Assembly (NCBI RefSeq): GCF_037044555.1
Contig: NZ_CP146275.1
Location: 1,344,501-1,408,500, forward strand
Length of the DNA stretch: 64,000 nucleotides
Source: Pelagibacterium nitratireducens
GTDB lineage: Bacteria; Pseudomonadota; Alphaproteobacteria; Rhizobiales; Devosiaceae
Direction of reading: 5' to 3'
Numbering within the stretch: the stretch's first letter is position 1; each line of letters begins with the position of its first letter. Below the pieces are notes generated by a model. It saw nothing but the letters and a program-made list of their open reading frames with translations, was not told the origin of the DNA and searched no databases. Both the position numbers and the translations under genes were made by a program. This document shows, piece by piece, positions 9,142-18,301 of this stretch.

Positions 9142-9527
9142 GCAGGTTCCTCCAGCATCTTAACATCTTTCTCGGCGTCGTCGCCGTTATTGCGGTTGTT
9201 GCCGTCTATTCGCAAAAGCATATGGCCGAACTGACCGCCGAGGAAATCGGGCGCATCGAGAGCGCTATTGCCCAGCAGCAGGCCGATCTTTCTATCCTCA
9301 AGGCCGATTGGGCCTATCTCAACCAGCCGACCCATATTCAGCCGATCGTCGATCGTCACAACGACGTCTTGAATCTGCAGGTTGCCGAGGCAACACAGTT
9401 TGCCAGCTTCGCCGATTTGCCTATGCGGCCGCAGCAGCGGCTCGACACCGAATCCCTTGATGCCCTGTTTGAAACCATCGAGGCGGGTGAAGATCCGATC
9501 GGTTCCCTCCTGGAGGGCTTGCTATGA
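9138..9527 (+). CDS. ftsL: Cell-division protein FtsL
   Basis: 129-residue bitopic membrane protein of the FtsQLB divisome subcomplex. A short cytoplasmic start is followed by a membrane helix (IFLGVVAVIAVVAVYS) and a periplasmic coiled coil (LTAEEIGRIESAIAQQQADLSILKADWAYLNQPTHI). FtsL is poorly conserved in sequence, so size, topology, the Leu/Ala heptads and the position between rsmH and ftsI identify it. ATGA overlaps with both neighbours indicate translational coupling. Confidence 0.9.
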   Translation: MSRFLQHLNIFLGVVAVIAVVAVYSQKHMAELTAEEIGRIESAIAQQQADLSILKADWAYLNQPTHIQPIVDRHNDVLNLQVAEATQFASFADLPMRPQQRLDTESLDALFETIEAGEDPIGSLLEGLL

Positions 9528-11248
9528 GTGCGGTTACCCCGGAAACGATTTCCATTGACGGTACCCGCAAGGCGCGGGGCAATCTGACCGGCGCGCGCAT
9601 CCGCTGGGCCATGGCGTTTGTTCTTATCGTGTTTTCGGTGATGTTCGGGCGGCTGATCTGGCTGGGCAATGTCGAGGTCGATACCACAATCGAGGGTCAG
9701 ACCCGCGACGCGATCATGGCATCGCGCCCGGCGATCCTGGACCGAAACGGTCTGGAGATGGCCGTCGACATCCGCGTGCCCTCTCTTTTTGCCGAGCCAC
9801 GGCGCATTATCGATGTCGATGAGGCCGCTGACGCGATCCTGACAGTTCTGCCCAATCTCGACAGCGCCTGGCTGCGCGACCGGTTGACGGGAGACAAGGG
9901 GTTTGTGTGGGTGGCGCGGGAGTTGACTCCTGCCCAACGCGACCGGATCATGCGGCTCGGTATTCCGGGGCTCGATTTCCTTGAAGAAAGCAAACGGTTC
10001 TATCCCGGCGGGACTGTGGCCGCGCACGTGATGGGTGCGGTCAATATCGACAATGTCGGGATTGCCGGCGTCGAAAAGCACCTTGATGACGACAATCTGG
10101 CTCTGCTGCAAAATCTTGGTCTTGCCCGCGACAGCGCGCTGACTCCGGTCAATCTTGCCATGGATTTGCGCGTGCAGAGCATTCTGCACGAAGAACTGGT
10201 GAGCTCGATGGAGCGCTATCAGGCGATTGCGGCCGGTGGGGCGATCATGGATGTGCGGACCGGCGAGATCATCGCCATGGCCTCCCTTCCCGACTTCGAT
10301 CCCAACAATCCCGGCACCATGCTCGAGGAAGGGCGATTCAATCGATTGACTGCCGCCAAGTTCGAGGTGGGTTCGATCTTCAAACCGATTACGTTTGCCG
10401 CCGCGCTGGACGCGGGTGCCGTTCGACTCACCGACACCATCGATGCCCGGTTCGGGGTGCGGTTCGGGCGCTATACGATCGAGGATTTTCACGGACAGTA
10501 TCGCATGCTCTCGGTACCCGAAGTGTTCCGGTATTCGTCCAATATCGGCACGATCCGGATCATGCAGGCGCTGGGCAAGGACAATTTCCGGGCTTTTCTG
10601 ACACGGATGGGACTGGAGGGCGCCCCGCAAATCGAGCTGCCCGAGGTGACCCGGTCCTCCATTCCGGCGAACTTTTCCGAGGTGGGTGCCGCTACGGCGT
10701 CGTTCGGGCATGGGCTCAGCGTAACGCCGCTGCAGATGCTGACGGCAACCGCGGCGCTGGTGAATGGTGGGCATCTGATGGACGCCACGCTGTTTCCGCG
10801 CACCGAACAGGAGGCAATGACCGGATCGACCCAGGTTATCTCCGCGCAGACAAGCGACTATCTGCGTTATCTGATGCGCTTGAACGGGGTGGTGGGTTCG
10901 GGCAGCACGGGCAACAAGATTGCCGACGGCTATCGCTGGGGCGGCAAGACGGGCACGGCGGAGAAAGTTGTCGACGGCCAGTATTCGAGCAGTCTGGTCA
11001 CTGCCTTCTTTTCCTCGGCCTTTCCACTCGACGATCCTAGATATGCGCTGATTATTTTTGTAGATGAACCGCAGGCCGAAAACGCGCAGTCGGGTCGGAC
11101 CGCGGGTTGGAACGCAGGGCAAATGTCGGCCCGTATCGTCAAGCGCATCGCACCGATGCTGGGCATCCAACCCATCTTGGGACCGCAAATCGACGCGCAA
11201 CTGGTTCCCGTCCAGCTCCGCAACGGGGCCGAGTTTACCGGGTTCTGA
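9524..11248 (+). CDS. ftsI: Septal peptidoglycan transpeptidase FtsI (PBP3)
   Basis: Class B penicillin-binding protein that crosslinks septal peptidoglycan. 574 residues. A membrane anchor (MAFVLIVFSVMFGRLIWL) and a pedestal domain precede the transpeptidase domain. Active-site motifs are Ser284-Ile-Phe-Lys (SxxK), Ser-Ser-Asn at about 338-340 (SxN) and Lys-Thr-Gly at about 475-477. It overlaps ftsL by four bases. murE begins 15 bp after its stop. Confidence 0.97.
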   Translation: MSAVTPETISIDGTRKARGNLTGARIRWAMAFVLIVFSVMFGRLIWLGNVEVDTTIEGQTRDAIMASRPAILDRNGLEMAVDIRVPSLFAEPRRIIDVDEAADAILTVLPNLDSAWLRDRLTGDKGFVWVARELTPAQRDRIMRLGIPGLDFLEESKRFYPGGTVAAHVMGAVNIDNVGIAGVEKHLDDDNLALLQNLGLARDSALTPVNLAMDLRVQSILHEELVSSMERYQAIAAGGAIMDVRTGEIIAMASLPDFDPNNPGTMLEEGRFNRLTAAKFEVGSIFKPITFAAALDAGAVRLTDTIDARFGVRFGRYTIEDFHGQYRMLSVPEVFRYSSNIGTIRIMQALGKDNFRAFLTRMGLEGAPQIELPEVTRSSIPANFSEVGAATASFGHGLSVTPLQMLTATAALVNGGHLMDATLFPRTEQEAMTGSTQVISAQTSDYLRYLMRLNGVVGSGSTGNKIADGYRWGGKTGTAEKVVDGQYSSSLVTAFFSSAFPLDDPRYALIIFVDEPQAENAQSGRTAGWNAGQMSARIVKRIAPMLGIQPILGPQIDAQLVPVQLRNGAEFTGF

Positions 11249-11263
11249 TATATTTGGCGGACA

Positions 11264-12721
11264 ATGGGGGACGTGATTTTGCCGCATAAGCTTACCGATA
11301 TTGTGCACCGGGCCGCCGGGGCGGGAGACGTGCCCGATATCGCCATCGGCGGGCTGAATGCCGACAGCCGGCTGATCGGGCAAGGCGATGTGTTCTTTGC
11401 GCTGCCCGGCGCGCGGGGGCATGGAAATATCTATGCCCAGGATGCGGCGGGCCGGGGCGCTGTGGCCATGGTCACCGATACGGCGCCACAGGCAGATCCG
11501 GGCATCCCGGTTGTCATGGTCGAAGATGTGCGGGCCGCCTATGCCATCGCAGCCGCGAATTTTTGCGGGCCGCAACCGGCCATCTGCGCTGCAGTAACCG
11601 GGACGAACGGCAAGACCTCGGTTGTCTCCTTTCTGCGCCAGATCTGGGCTTATGCGGGCATAAGGGGAGCGAGCCTTGGAACGTTGGGGCTGATGGTTGG
11701 CGAAGAACACATTCCCGGTGAACTGACGACACCCGACTCGCTGTCCTTGCACAAAATTCTGGCGCAGCTCAAAGCGGACGGCATCGATCATGTCGCGCTG
11801 GAGGCCTCCAGCCACGGGCTCCATCAGCGCCGGTTGGACGGGGTGAAGTTTACCGCCGTGGCCTTCACCAATCTCAGCCGCGACCATCTCGATTATCATG
11901 AGACCGTCGATGCCTATCGCGACGCCAAACTGCGGCTGTTCCGCGATCTGATCGATGGTAATGCCACCGCCGTCGTCGATGCCGAGAACGAGGAGGGGAT
12001 GCCCTTCATGTTCGCGGCCCTCGACAAGGGTGCGACGGTCTTCACGGTCGGAGAGGGCGGGGCTCATATCGACGTCGAGAGCGTTGAAAGCGAGGGGTTC
12101 GGGCAGCGGATCAAAGGCAAGCTGGTGGGCGAGCCAATGGAATTTCTTCTGCCTCTGGTCGGGCGGTTTCAGGTCGACAACGCGGTGGTTGCCGCCGGGT
12201 TGGCGATGGCGACCGGAGTTGCCAATGGCGATGCCATCAAGGCGCTCGAGACCATCAAGGGCGCCAAGGGGCGGTTGGAGAAGGTCGCCCAGCGTGGCGA
12301 AGCGGCGGTGTTTGTGGATTATGCACATACGCCCGATGCGCTGGAAAATGCGCTGGTGGCACTGCGGCCCTTTGCCAAGGGTCGGCTGACCGTTGTGTTC
12401 GGGTGCGGCGGGGACCGCGATCCCGGCAAGCGCCCACAGATGGGCGAAGTGGCTCAACGCCTGGCCGATCGGGTGATCGTGACCGACGACAATCCGCGCA
12501 CCGAAGATGCCGGTGCGATCCGCGCGCAAATCCTTGCTGCGGTACCGGAAGCCCTGGAGATTGCCGATCGGGCCGAAGCGATCGGTCATGCAATTGCCGA
12601 AATGGGCGCAGAGGACGTTATTCTGGTCGCCGGCAAGGGACATGAGGACTACCAGATCGTGGGCAAGACAAAGCACCATTTTTCCGACCACGAGGTCGTG
12701 CGCGCGGCCTTTGAGGACTGA
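11264..12721 (+). CDS. murE: UDP-MurNAc-tripeptide synthetase (meso-diaminopimelate adding)
   Basis: Adds the third stem-peptide residue to UDP-MurNAc-L-Ala-D-Glu in the cytoplasm. 485 residues. Motifs: the ATP-binding TGTNGKTSVVSFLRQ, ALEASSHGL and FVDYAHTPDALENAL. DDNPRTED contains the DNPR signature for meso-diaminopimelate rather than lysine. The start is not fully certain: the ATG at 11264 has only a poorly spaced purine tract, and a GTG lies three codons on. Confidence 0.96.
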   Translation: MGDVILPHKLTDIVHRAAGAGDVPDIAIGGLNADSRLIGQGDVFFALPGARGHGNIYAQDAAGRGAVAMVTDTAPQADPGIPVVMVEDVRAAYAIAAANFCGPQPAICAAVTGTNGKTSVVSFLRQIWAYAGIRGASLGTLGLMVGEEHIPGELTTPDSLSLHKILAQLKADGIDHVALEASSHGLHQRRLDGVKFTAVAFTNLSRDHLDYHETVDAYRDAKLRLFRDLIDGNATAVVDAENEEGMPFMFAALDKGATVFTVGEGGAHIDVESVESEGFGQRIKGKLVGEPMEFLLPLVGRFQVDNAVVAAGLAMATGVANGDAIKALETIKGAKGRLEKVAQRGEAAVFVDYAHTPDALENALVALRPFAKGRLTVVFGCGGDRDPGKRPQMGEVAQRLADRVIVTDDNPRTEDAGAIRAQILAAVPEALEIADRAEAIGHAIAEMGAEDVILVAGKGHEDYQIVGKTKHHFSDHEVVRAAFED

Positions 12722-12729
12722 GGCTGTCA

Positions 12730-14127
12730 GTGTCCGCGCTCTATGGCATCGATGAGATCTTGGCGGCAGCCGGTGGGGAAGCCCGCGATGTGGCTGCCGA
12801 TCGCGTTTCTTCGATTTCCATAGATTCGCGCGAGCTTGCCCCCGGCGCGCTGTTCGTTGCCATCCGGGGCGAAAATTTCGACGGGCATGATTTCGTTGCC
12901 GAAGCCATAAAGGCGGGTGCGGTCGCTGCGCTGGTGAGCAGGGACAGGGCCGAGGCTTTGTCGGGGCTGCCGCTGATCGTTGCCGAGGACGCGTTGGCGG
13001 GACTGTATGGAATGGCGGCATTTTCCCGTTCCCGATCAAAGGCATCCATCATAGCGGTCACCGGAAGCGTGGGGAAAACCTCGACCAAGGAAGCTCTTCG
13101 CGTGGCGCTGGAGGCCAATGGCAGGACCCATGCCTCGATCAGGAGCTTCAACAATCATTGGGGTGTGCCGCTGATGTTGGCGCGGATGCCAGCCGACACC
13201 GAATATGGTGTGTTCGAGATCGGCATGAGCGCGGCAGGGGAGATCACACCACTTTCAAAACTGGTTCGCCCGCATGTGGCGGTGGTGACCACCGTGGCGC
13301 CGGCTCATCTCGAATTTTTTGCCTCCGAGGCGGCAATTGCCGATGCCAAGGCGGAGATTTTTTCCGGTGTGGAACCGGATGGTCGGGCGATCATCGGAAC
13401 CGATCATAGGCATGTGGAGCGGTTGACGACGGCAGCGGCGGCTGCCGGGCTGTCCACGATGACCTATGGGTTTGCCACCGGCGATGTGACGATATCGAAC
13501 TATCGGGCGACGCAGGGCGGAGCGACCGGGCATATCGAGGGCCACGGGCTCTCGTTCGAGGTTGCGATTGCGACGGCGGGGCGGCACATGCTGGCCAATG
13601 CTGTCGCGGCATTGCTTGCTGCGCGGGCGGTTGGCGGTGATGTGGAGAAATCGCTTGCGGCGCTTGCTTCCCACGGCGCGCCCGAGGGGCGCGGCGCGGC
13701 GGCTTTGCTTGGCGATCCCGGCAATCCGATCCGGCTGATCGACGAGAGCTACAACGCCAATCCCACGTCGATGCGCGCGGCGCTGGAGGTGTTCGCGCAG
13801 ATGCCGGCGCCGGGACGGCGGGTTCTGGTGCTCGGGGACATGCGTGAGCTGGGCGCGGCGTCGGCCGATTATCACACCGCGCTTGCCGATTCTGTGGTGG
13901 CGGCAAGGCCGGACCGGGTGTTTCTGGTGGGAGAGCATATGGCCAAACTGGCCGACGCTTTGCCAGCGGCGCTTGTTGCGGGGCGGGCACAGGGTGTGGA
14001 CGAGATTGCCGACGCTGTTTTGGAAACGCTTGCACCGGGCGACTCAGTTATGCTCAAGGGATCGAACGGCGTGAAGCTGGGCGCTTTGGTGGCCCGGATC
14101 CGAGACCGGTTCGGCGTAAAAAGGTAA
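12730..14127 (+). CDS. murF: UDP-MurNAc-tripeptide-D-Ala-D-Ala ligase
   Basis: Adds D-Ala-D-Ala to complete the UDP-MurNAc-pentapeptide. 465 residues. Motifs: ISIDSRELAPGALFVAIRG, the P-loop TGSVGKTSTKEALR, the FNNHWGVPLML block and the Mur-ligase ESYNANPTSMRAAL. It starts at the GTG at 12730, six bases after a GAGG that overlaps the murE stop. mraY follows after 18 bp. Confidence 0.96.
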   Translation: MSALYGIDEILAAAGGEARDVAADRVSSISIDSRELAPGALFVAIRGENFDGHDFVAEAIKAGAVAALVSRDRAEALSGLPLIVAEDALAGLYGMAAFSRSRSKASIIAVTGSVGKTSTKEALRVALEANGRTHASIRSFNNHWGVPLMLARMPADTEYGVFEIGMSAAGEITPLSKLVRPHVAVVTTVAPAHLEFFASEAAIADAKAEIFSGVEPDGRAIIGTDHRHVERLTTAAAAAGLSTMTYGFATGDVTISNYRATQGGATGHIEGHGLSFEVAIATAGRHMLANAVAALLAARAVGGDVEKSLAALASHGAPEGRGAAALLGDPGNPIRLIDESYNANPTSMRAALEVFAQMPAPGRRVLVLGDMRELGAASADYHTALADSVVAARPDRVFLVGEHMAKLADALPAALVAGRAQGVDEIADAVLETLAPGDSVMLKGSNGVKLGALVARIRDRFGVKR

Positions 14128-14145
14128 AGGCACAGACGGTATCCC

Positions 14146-15231
14146 ATGCTCTATTTCCTGCAGCAGTTTGCTGACGCCTTTCCGGTCTTTAACGTGTTCC
14201 GCTATCTCTCGTTCAGGACGGGCGGCGCGATCATCACGGCGCTGTTCTTCGTGTTCCTGTTCGGCCCGGGTATGGTCAATTCGCTGCGCATCCGGCAGGG
14301 CAAGGGGCAGCCGATCCGCGAGGACGGCCCGCAGAGCCACCTTTTGACCAAGAAGGGCAAGCCCACAATGGGCGGGTTGATGATCCTTTCTGGTGCGCTG
14401 GTTTCGATCCTGCTCTGGGCGGACCTGTCCAACATGTATGTCTGGGCCGTGCTGCTGGTGACGACCGGGTTCGGGCTGGTCGGGTTTTATGACGACTATC
14501 TCAAGGTCAAGCACCAGAACCACAAGGGTTTCGGGGGCAGGGCGCGGCTGGCCATCGAGTCGGTGATTGCCATTGCGGCATGTATCATCATCGCCAGCCA
14601 GGCACCGGCAGGGTACGAGAACGCGCTGCTGCTGCCGTTCGTCAAGGATCTGGCGCTCAACCTGGGGTTGTTCTTCTTTATCTTCGGCGCCTTCGTGATC
14701 GTTGGCGCGGGCAATGCGGTCAATCTGACCGACGGTCTGGATGGGTTGGCCATCGTGCCGGTGATGATCGCGGCCTCGGCGTTCGGGCTGATCGCCTATC
14801 TGGTGGGCAACCAGGTTTATTCCGATTATCTGTTTCTCAATTTCGTGCCGGGCACGGGCGAGTTGTCGATCGTGTGCGGCGCGCTGATCGGAGCGGGGCT
14901 GGGGTTCTTGTGGTTCAACGCACCGCCGGCCCAGATCATCATGGGCGATACGGGCTCGCTGTCGCTGGGCGGCGCGCTGGGGACCATTGCTGTGGCCACC
15001 AAGCACGAGTTGGTCATGGCCATCGTGGGCGGGCTGTTCGTTCTCGAGGCGGTGTCGGTGATCGTGCAGGTGGTTTCGTTCCGGCTGACGGGCAAGCGGG
15101 TGTTCAAGATGGCGCCCATTCACCACCATTTCGAGCATCTGGGCTGGACCGAGAGCCAGATCGTCATCCGGTTCTGGATTATAGCGATGGTGCTGGCGCT
15201 GATCGGGTTGAGCTCGCTGAAGCTGCGCTGA
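14146..15231 (+). CDS. mraY: Phospho-MurNAc-pentapeptide translocase
   Basis: Integral membrane enzyme that transfers phospho-MurNAc-pentapeptide to undecaprenyl phosphate, forming lipid I. 361 residues with about ten hydrophobic helices. Conserved cytoplasmic motifs: [18 protein letters not shown] with the catalytic Asp pair, [21 protein letters not shown] and the C-terminal PIHHHFE. murD would normally come next. Instead there is a long gene-free stretch. Confidence 0.97.
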   Translation: MLYFLQQFADAFPVFNVFRYLSFRTGGAIITALFFVFLFGPGMVNSLRIRQGKGQPIREDGPQSHLLTKKGKPTMGGLMILSGALVSILLWADLSNMYVWAVLLVTTGFGLVGFYDDYLKVKHQNHKGFGGRARLAIESVIAIAACIIIASQAPAGYENALLLPFVKDLALNLGLFFFIFGAFVIVGAGNAVNLTDGLDGLAIVPVMIAASAFGLIAYLVGNQVYSDYLFLNFVPGTGELSIVCGALIGAGLGFLWFNAPPAQIIMGDTGSLSLGGALGTIAVATKHELVMAIVGGLFVLEAVSVIVQVVSFRLTGKRVFKMAPIHHHFEHLGWTESQIVIRFWIIAMVLALIGLSSLKLR

Positions 15232-15878
15232 CATCTTCTCCCGATCCATGGGCGCGGTCTTTCGTCGAGGCAGGCGAAAACCTCCGACGGCGATATCGCC
15301 TCGGCTTGCTGAATTAGATAGACGGCATGGGGCGATGAACGCTCCGCATGATCTAGTTTTTATATGAAGCGATCATCGCCCCACGCATCCGGGGTTTTGG
15401 GCTTATGGCGGTGTCTCGGGCTGGGGTTTGTCGTCCGGGATATTGGCATTTTTAGTGGGTCGGTTGGCGAACCGGGAATCCGGTGCCCACTTTCCCTGCC
15501 AACCTCCCGTCGGTGCCCCTCTCCCTTTCGGGAGTACGACGTGGACTCCCATCCTCGCCCGGCCATCCGTCCGCTTTGGGCCTTCCCTGCGGCGACCCGC
15601 ATGGAACCCGGATCGGCCTGTCGGATGGGATCGAAGTGCCCGAGGGCCGATGCGGTCCTAAGGCTCGGACCCATGCTCCCCCTTCTCCAATCCCGCCCTC
15701 ACCGGAAGCTCGTATGCATCCTCGTCTCTGGTGCGGCCGTGCGGGAACAATGGCACGGGGGTGATGGGGCGGGGATAAGTTTTCGGGCCAGGGCATCATG
15801 GTTGCGAAATGGTAACCACTGGGGTGGTAATTTCGCATTCTGCAATTTTGTGCCCTCCCTGCGTACCGGAGTATCCCC
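15232..15878. other. 647-bp gene-free gap where murD is expected
   Basis: Frames across this stretch have no recognisable family and no MurD motif. I saw none of the MurD N-terminal glycine-rich or P-loop segments. The stretch holds a 10-bp inverted repeat, GGGGCGATGA (15329-15338) / TCATCGCCCC (15373-15382), and a mosaic palindrome at 15462-15504. MurD is essential, so its gene should be elsewhere in the genome. The last bases carry GGAG (15868-15871), the ftsW ribosome-binding site. Confidence 0.8.
15462..15504 (+). repeat. Mosaic palindromic repeat, copy E
   Basis: Arms GGTTGGC and GCCAACC are perfectly complementary. They enclose GAACCGGGAATCCGG and CCCACTTTCCC, which resemble the cores of copies C and D. 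The arms differ from those of the other copies while staying self-complementary. Confidence 0.6.
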
Positions 15879-17066
15879 GTGACCGCCATTTCCGCCTGGT
15901 TCTCCCGCGAGCGAAAGACGCCCATCGCCGAATGGTGGTGGACGGTGGATCGGGAATTGCTGTTTGCGCTGATTGCGCTGATGGGGTTCGGGGTGCTCTT
16001 GAGCTTTGCGGCGAGCCCGCCGGTGGCCGAGCGGATCGGGTTGGGGCCGTGGCATTTTACCCAGCGGCACGTGATATTCTGCATTCCGGCCCTGGCCGCG
16101 GTGTTTCTGGCCTCGCTGGTCAACGCGCGCTGGGCGCGGGTCATCGGGTTGGTCACGCTGGTGGGAGGTGTTGTGCTTCTGGCGCTGACGCTGCGTTACG
16201 GCGTCGAGGTCAAGGGCGCCCGGCGCTGGATTTCGTTCATGGGGCAATCGCTTCAGCCCATCGAATTCGTCAAGCCGGCCCTGGCCGTGATGTCGGCCTG
16301 GTTCATCTCCGAACAGATGAAGCGAAAGGATGTGCCCGGCCATTGGCTTGCCATGGGGGCGACCGGGCTGGTGGTGGGGCTGCTGCTGCTCCAACCCGAC
16401 GTGGGACAGACCATCCTTGTTGCCGTGGTTTATGGCGGGTTGCTGTTTTTGTCGGGCATTTCCTGGCTGGTGATCGGGGTGTTGGGGCTGGCGGCGATCG
16501 GTCTGCTGGTTCTGGCCTATACCGTTTTTCCGCATGTGGCGCGGCGTATCGATGCCTTCATCAACCCCGAGACCGGAGACAATTATCAGGCCGAGCGGGC
16601 GCTCGAATCGCTGCTCGAGGGGGGATGGTTCGGAATGGGACCGGGCGAGGGAATCGCGCGCCGCTATCTGCCGGACGCCCATGCCGACTTTGTGTTCGCG
16701 GCCGGGGCCAGCGAGTTCGGCATCCTGTTCTGCCTGATGCTGGTGGGACTGATTGCCTTTATCGTCATCCGGGCGCTCAACCTGGCGATGCGGCAGCAAA
16801 ACCTGTTCAATCGGCTGGCGGCGAGCGCGCTGGCCATTCAGTTCGGTGTGCAGTCGGCGTTCAACCTGACCGTCAATCTCAATCTCATCCCGCCCAAGGG
16901 CATGACGCTGCCCTTCGTTTCGTATGGCGGCACCTCAATGATTGCGATTGGGCTGTCCATGGGTCTATTGCTGGCGCTCACGCGGCGAAAGCCCGAAGAA
17001 ACCTTTGCCACCGGCCTGCCGATCCGCAGCGCCCTGGATCATCCGGGCGTGCCGGGCAAACGCTGA
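15879..17066 (+). CDS. ftsW: Septal peptidoglycan glycosyltransferase FtsW
   Basis: SEDS-family membrane protein that polymerises septal glycan with FtsI. 395 residues with about ten hydrophobic helices. Motifs: GARRWISFMGQSLQPIEFVKPALAV, LLQPDVGQTILV and the C-terminal PPKGMTLPFVSYGGTSMIA. It starts at the GTG at 15879, seven bases after GGAG. It is separated from mraY and murG by palindrome-bearing gaps, unlike the tight spacing elsewhere in the cluster. Confidence 0.96.
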   Translation: MTAISAWFSRERKTPIAEWWWTVDRELLFALIALMGFGVLLSFAASPPVAERIGLGPWHFTQRHVIFCIPALAAVFLASLVNARWARVIGLVTLVGGVVLLALTLRYGVEVKGARRWISFMGQSLQPIEFVKPALAVMSAWFISEQMKRKDVPGHWLAMGATGLVVGLLLLQPDVGQTILVAVVYGGLLFLSGISWLVIGVLGLAAIGLLVLAYTVFPHVARRIDAFINPETGDNYQAERALESLLEGGWFGMGPGEGIARRYLPDAHADFVFAAGASEFGILFCLMLVGLIAFIVIRALNLAMRQQNLFNRLAASALAIQFGVQSAFNLTVNLNLIPPKGMTLPFVSYGGTSMIAIGLSMGLLLALTRRKPEETFATGLPIRSALDHPGVPGKR

Positions 17067-17079
17067 ACTGGTCGCGCCT

Positions 17080-17120
17080 TGGATCAAGTCCGCTTTTCCT
17101 TGAATCGCGGACTTGATCCA
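17080..17120. repeat. 14-bp perfect inverted repeat between ftsW and murG
   Basis: TGGATCAAGTCCGC (17080-17093) and GCGGACTTGATCCA (17107-17120) are perfectly complementary around a 13-nt loop. GGTCTTTTGTTTTG follows, so the hairpin could terminate or attenuate transcription after ftsW. It may equally be a dispersed palindromic element. Confidence 0.7.
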
Positions 17121-17138
17121 GGTCTTTTGTTTTGTCGC

Positions 17139-17178
17139 GCGTCCGAACCGCAAAACCGTTTTCACTTTTGCTGGACGC
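17139..17178 (+). repeat. Mosaic palindromic repeat, copy C
   Basis: Arms GCGTCC / GGACGC enclose GAACCGCAAAACCG followed by TTTTCACTTTTGC. It sits directly downstream of the 14-bp inverted repeat and 28 bp before the murG start. Confidence 0.7.
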
Positions 17179-17206
17179 GCTCCAGCGCACCGAACAACAG
17201 GTTGAT

Positions 17207-18301
17207 ATGAGTACATTTGCATTGATGGCCGGGGGGACGGGCGGACATCTTTTTCCAGCCATGGCGCTGGCGCAGGAACTGCGCCGGCGTGGGCATGAAA
17301 TTCATCTGGTGACCGACGAACGGGTCAGCCATTACGGGGCGGAATTTCCTGCAAGCGGCATTCATGTGGTGCCCGCTGCCACGCCCTCTATCCGCAATCC
17401 GATAAAGTTCCTCAAAGCGGGGTTCACAATACTGGGCGGGACCGGAACGGCCATTGGCGTCTTGCGCGAGATCAAGCCGGCAGCGGTGGTCGGTTTCGGG
17501 GGGTATCCCTGCTTTCCGCCGTTTCTTGCAGCATCGGTGCTGCGCATTCCTGGCATCCTGCACGAGCAGAATGCGGTGATGGGGCGGGCCAACCGGGCGT
17601 TGGCGCGGTTCGCAAAAGTGCTGGCCATGAGCTTTGCGCAGACGGCGCATGCCGACAAATTCAAGCTCGACAAGGTGCTGGTGGGCAATCCGGTGCGCGA
17701 CAGAGTTCGGGCGATTGCCGGAATGAGCTATCCGGCGCTTGCCGAAGACGGGCCGATCAATCTTCTGGTGTTCGGTGGCAGCCAGGGTGCGCGGGCGTTT
17801 TCCGACATCGTGCCGGCGGCGATTGCGGAGCTCGACGAGCCCTTGCGGCGGCGGCTGGTCGTCACCCAGCAATGCCGGGAGGAAGACCTCGACCGGGTGG
17901 CGGAAGCCTACCGCGCGGCGCGGGTCAACGTGGAACTTGCCGGGTTTTTCACCGATTTGCCCGAACGTATCGTTTCGAGCCATCTGGTGATCGGGCGGGC
18001 AGGGGCTTCAACGATTGCAGAATTGGCCGCCCTGGGGCGGCCCTCCATCCTGATTCCGCTGCCCGGATCGCTCGATCAGGACCAGAAGGCCAATGCGCTG
18101 GTGATGGAAAAGGCCGGGGGCGCGTGGGTCTTCGATCAGGCCACGCTTTCACCGCAATCTCTTGCCACCCAGCTTCACGAACTCTTGAACGCTCCGGATC
18201 GCCTTCGGGCAGCAGCTTCGGCCGCCCTGTCGGTGGGCATGCCCGATGCCGTTGAACGGCTGGCCGATCTCGTCGAGCAAACCGCCAAAGGACAGTCATG
18301 A
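17207..18301 (+). CDS. murG: Lipid II synthase MurG
   Basis: Peripheral membrane glycosyltransferase that adds GlcNAc to lipid I. 364 residues. Motifs: the N-terminal [55 protein letters not shown] and the donor-site [24 protein letters not shown] chose the ATG at 17207 ([10 protein letters not shown]) over an in-frame TTG 25 codons upstream, which would read through a repeat. The stop overlaps the murC start by four bases. Confidence 0.96.
   Translation: MSTFALMAGGTGGHLFPAMALAQELRRRGHEIHLVTDERVSHYGAEFPASGIHVVPAATPSIRNPIKFLKAGFTILGGTGTAIGVLREIKPAAVVGFGGYPCFPPFLAASVLRIPGILHEQNAVMGRANRALARFAKVLAMSFAQTAHADKFKLDKVLVGNPVRDRVRAIAGMSYPALAEDGPINLLVFGGSQGARAFSDIVPAAIAELDEPLRRRLVVTQQCREEDLDRVAEAYRAARVNVELAGFFTDLPERIVSSHLVIGRAGASTIAELAALGRPSILIPLPGSLDQDQKANALVMEKAGGAWVFDQATLSPQSLATQLHELLNAPDRLRAAASAALSVGMPDAVERLADLVEQTAKGQS

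Noticed and set aside
9356..13045. A 1229-codon open frame antisense to ftsL, ftsI, murE and murF
   Set aside because: The plus-strand genes have full family motifs. The antisense frame stays open because GC-rich third positions remove stops. Its Arg/Pro/His-rich product matches no family.
15364..15882. A 172-codon open frame in the mraY-ftsW gap
   Set aside because: No ribosome-binding site, no family, composition not coding-like, and overlapping palindromes.
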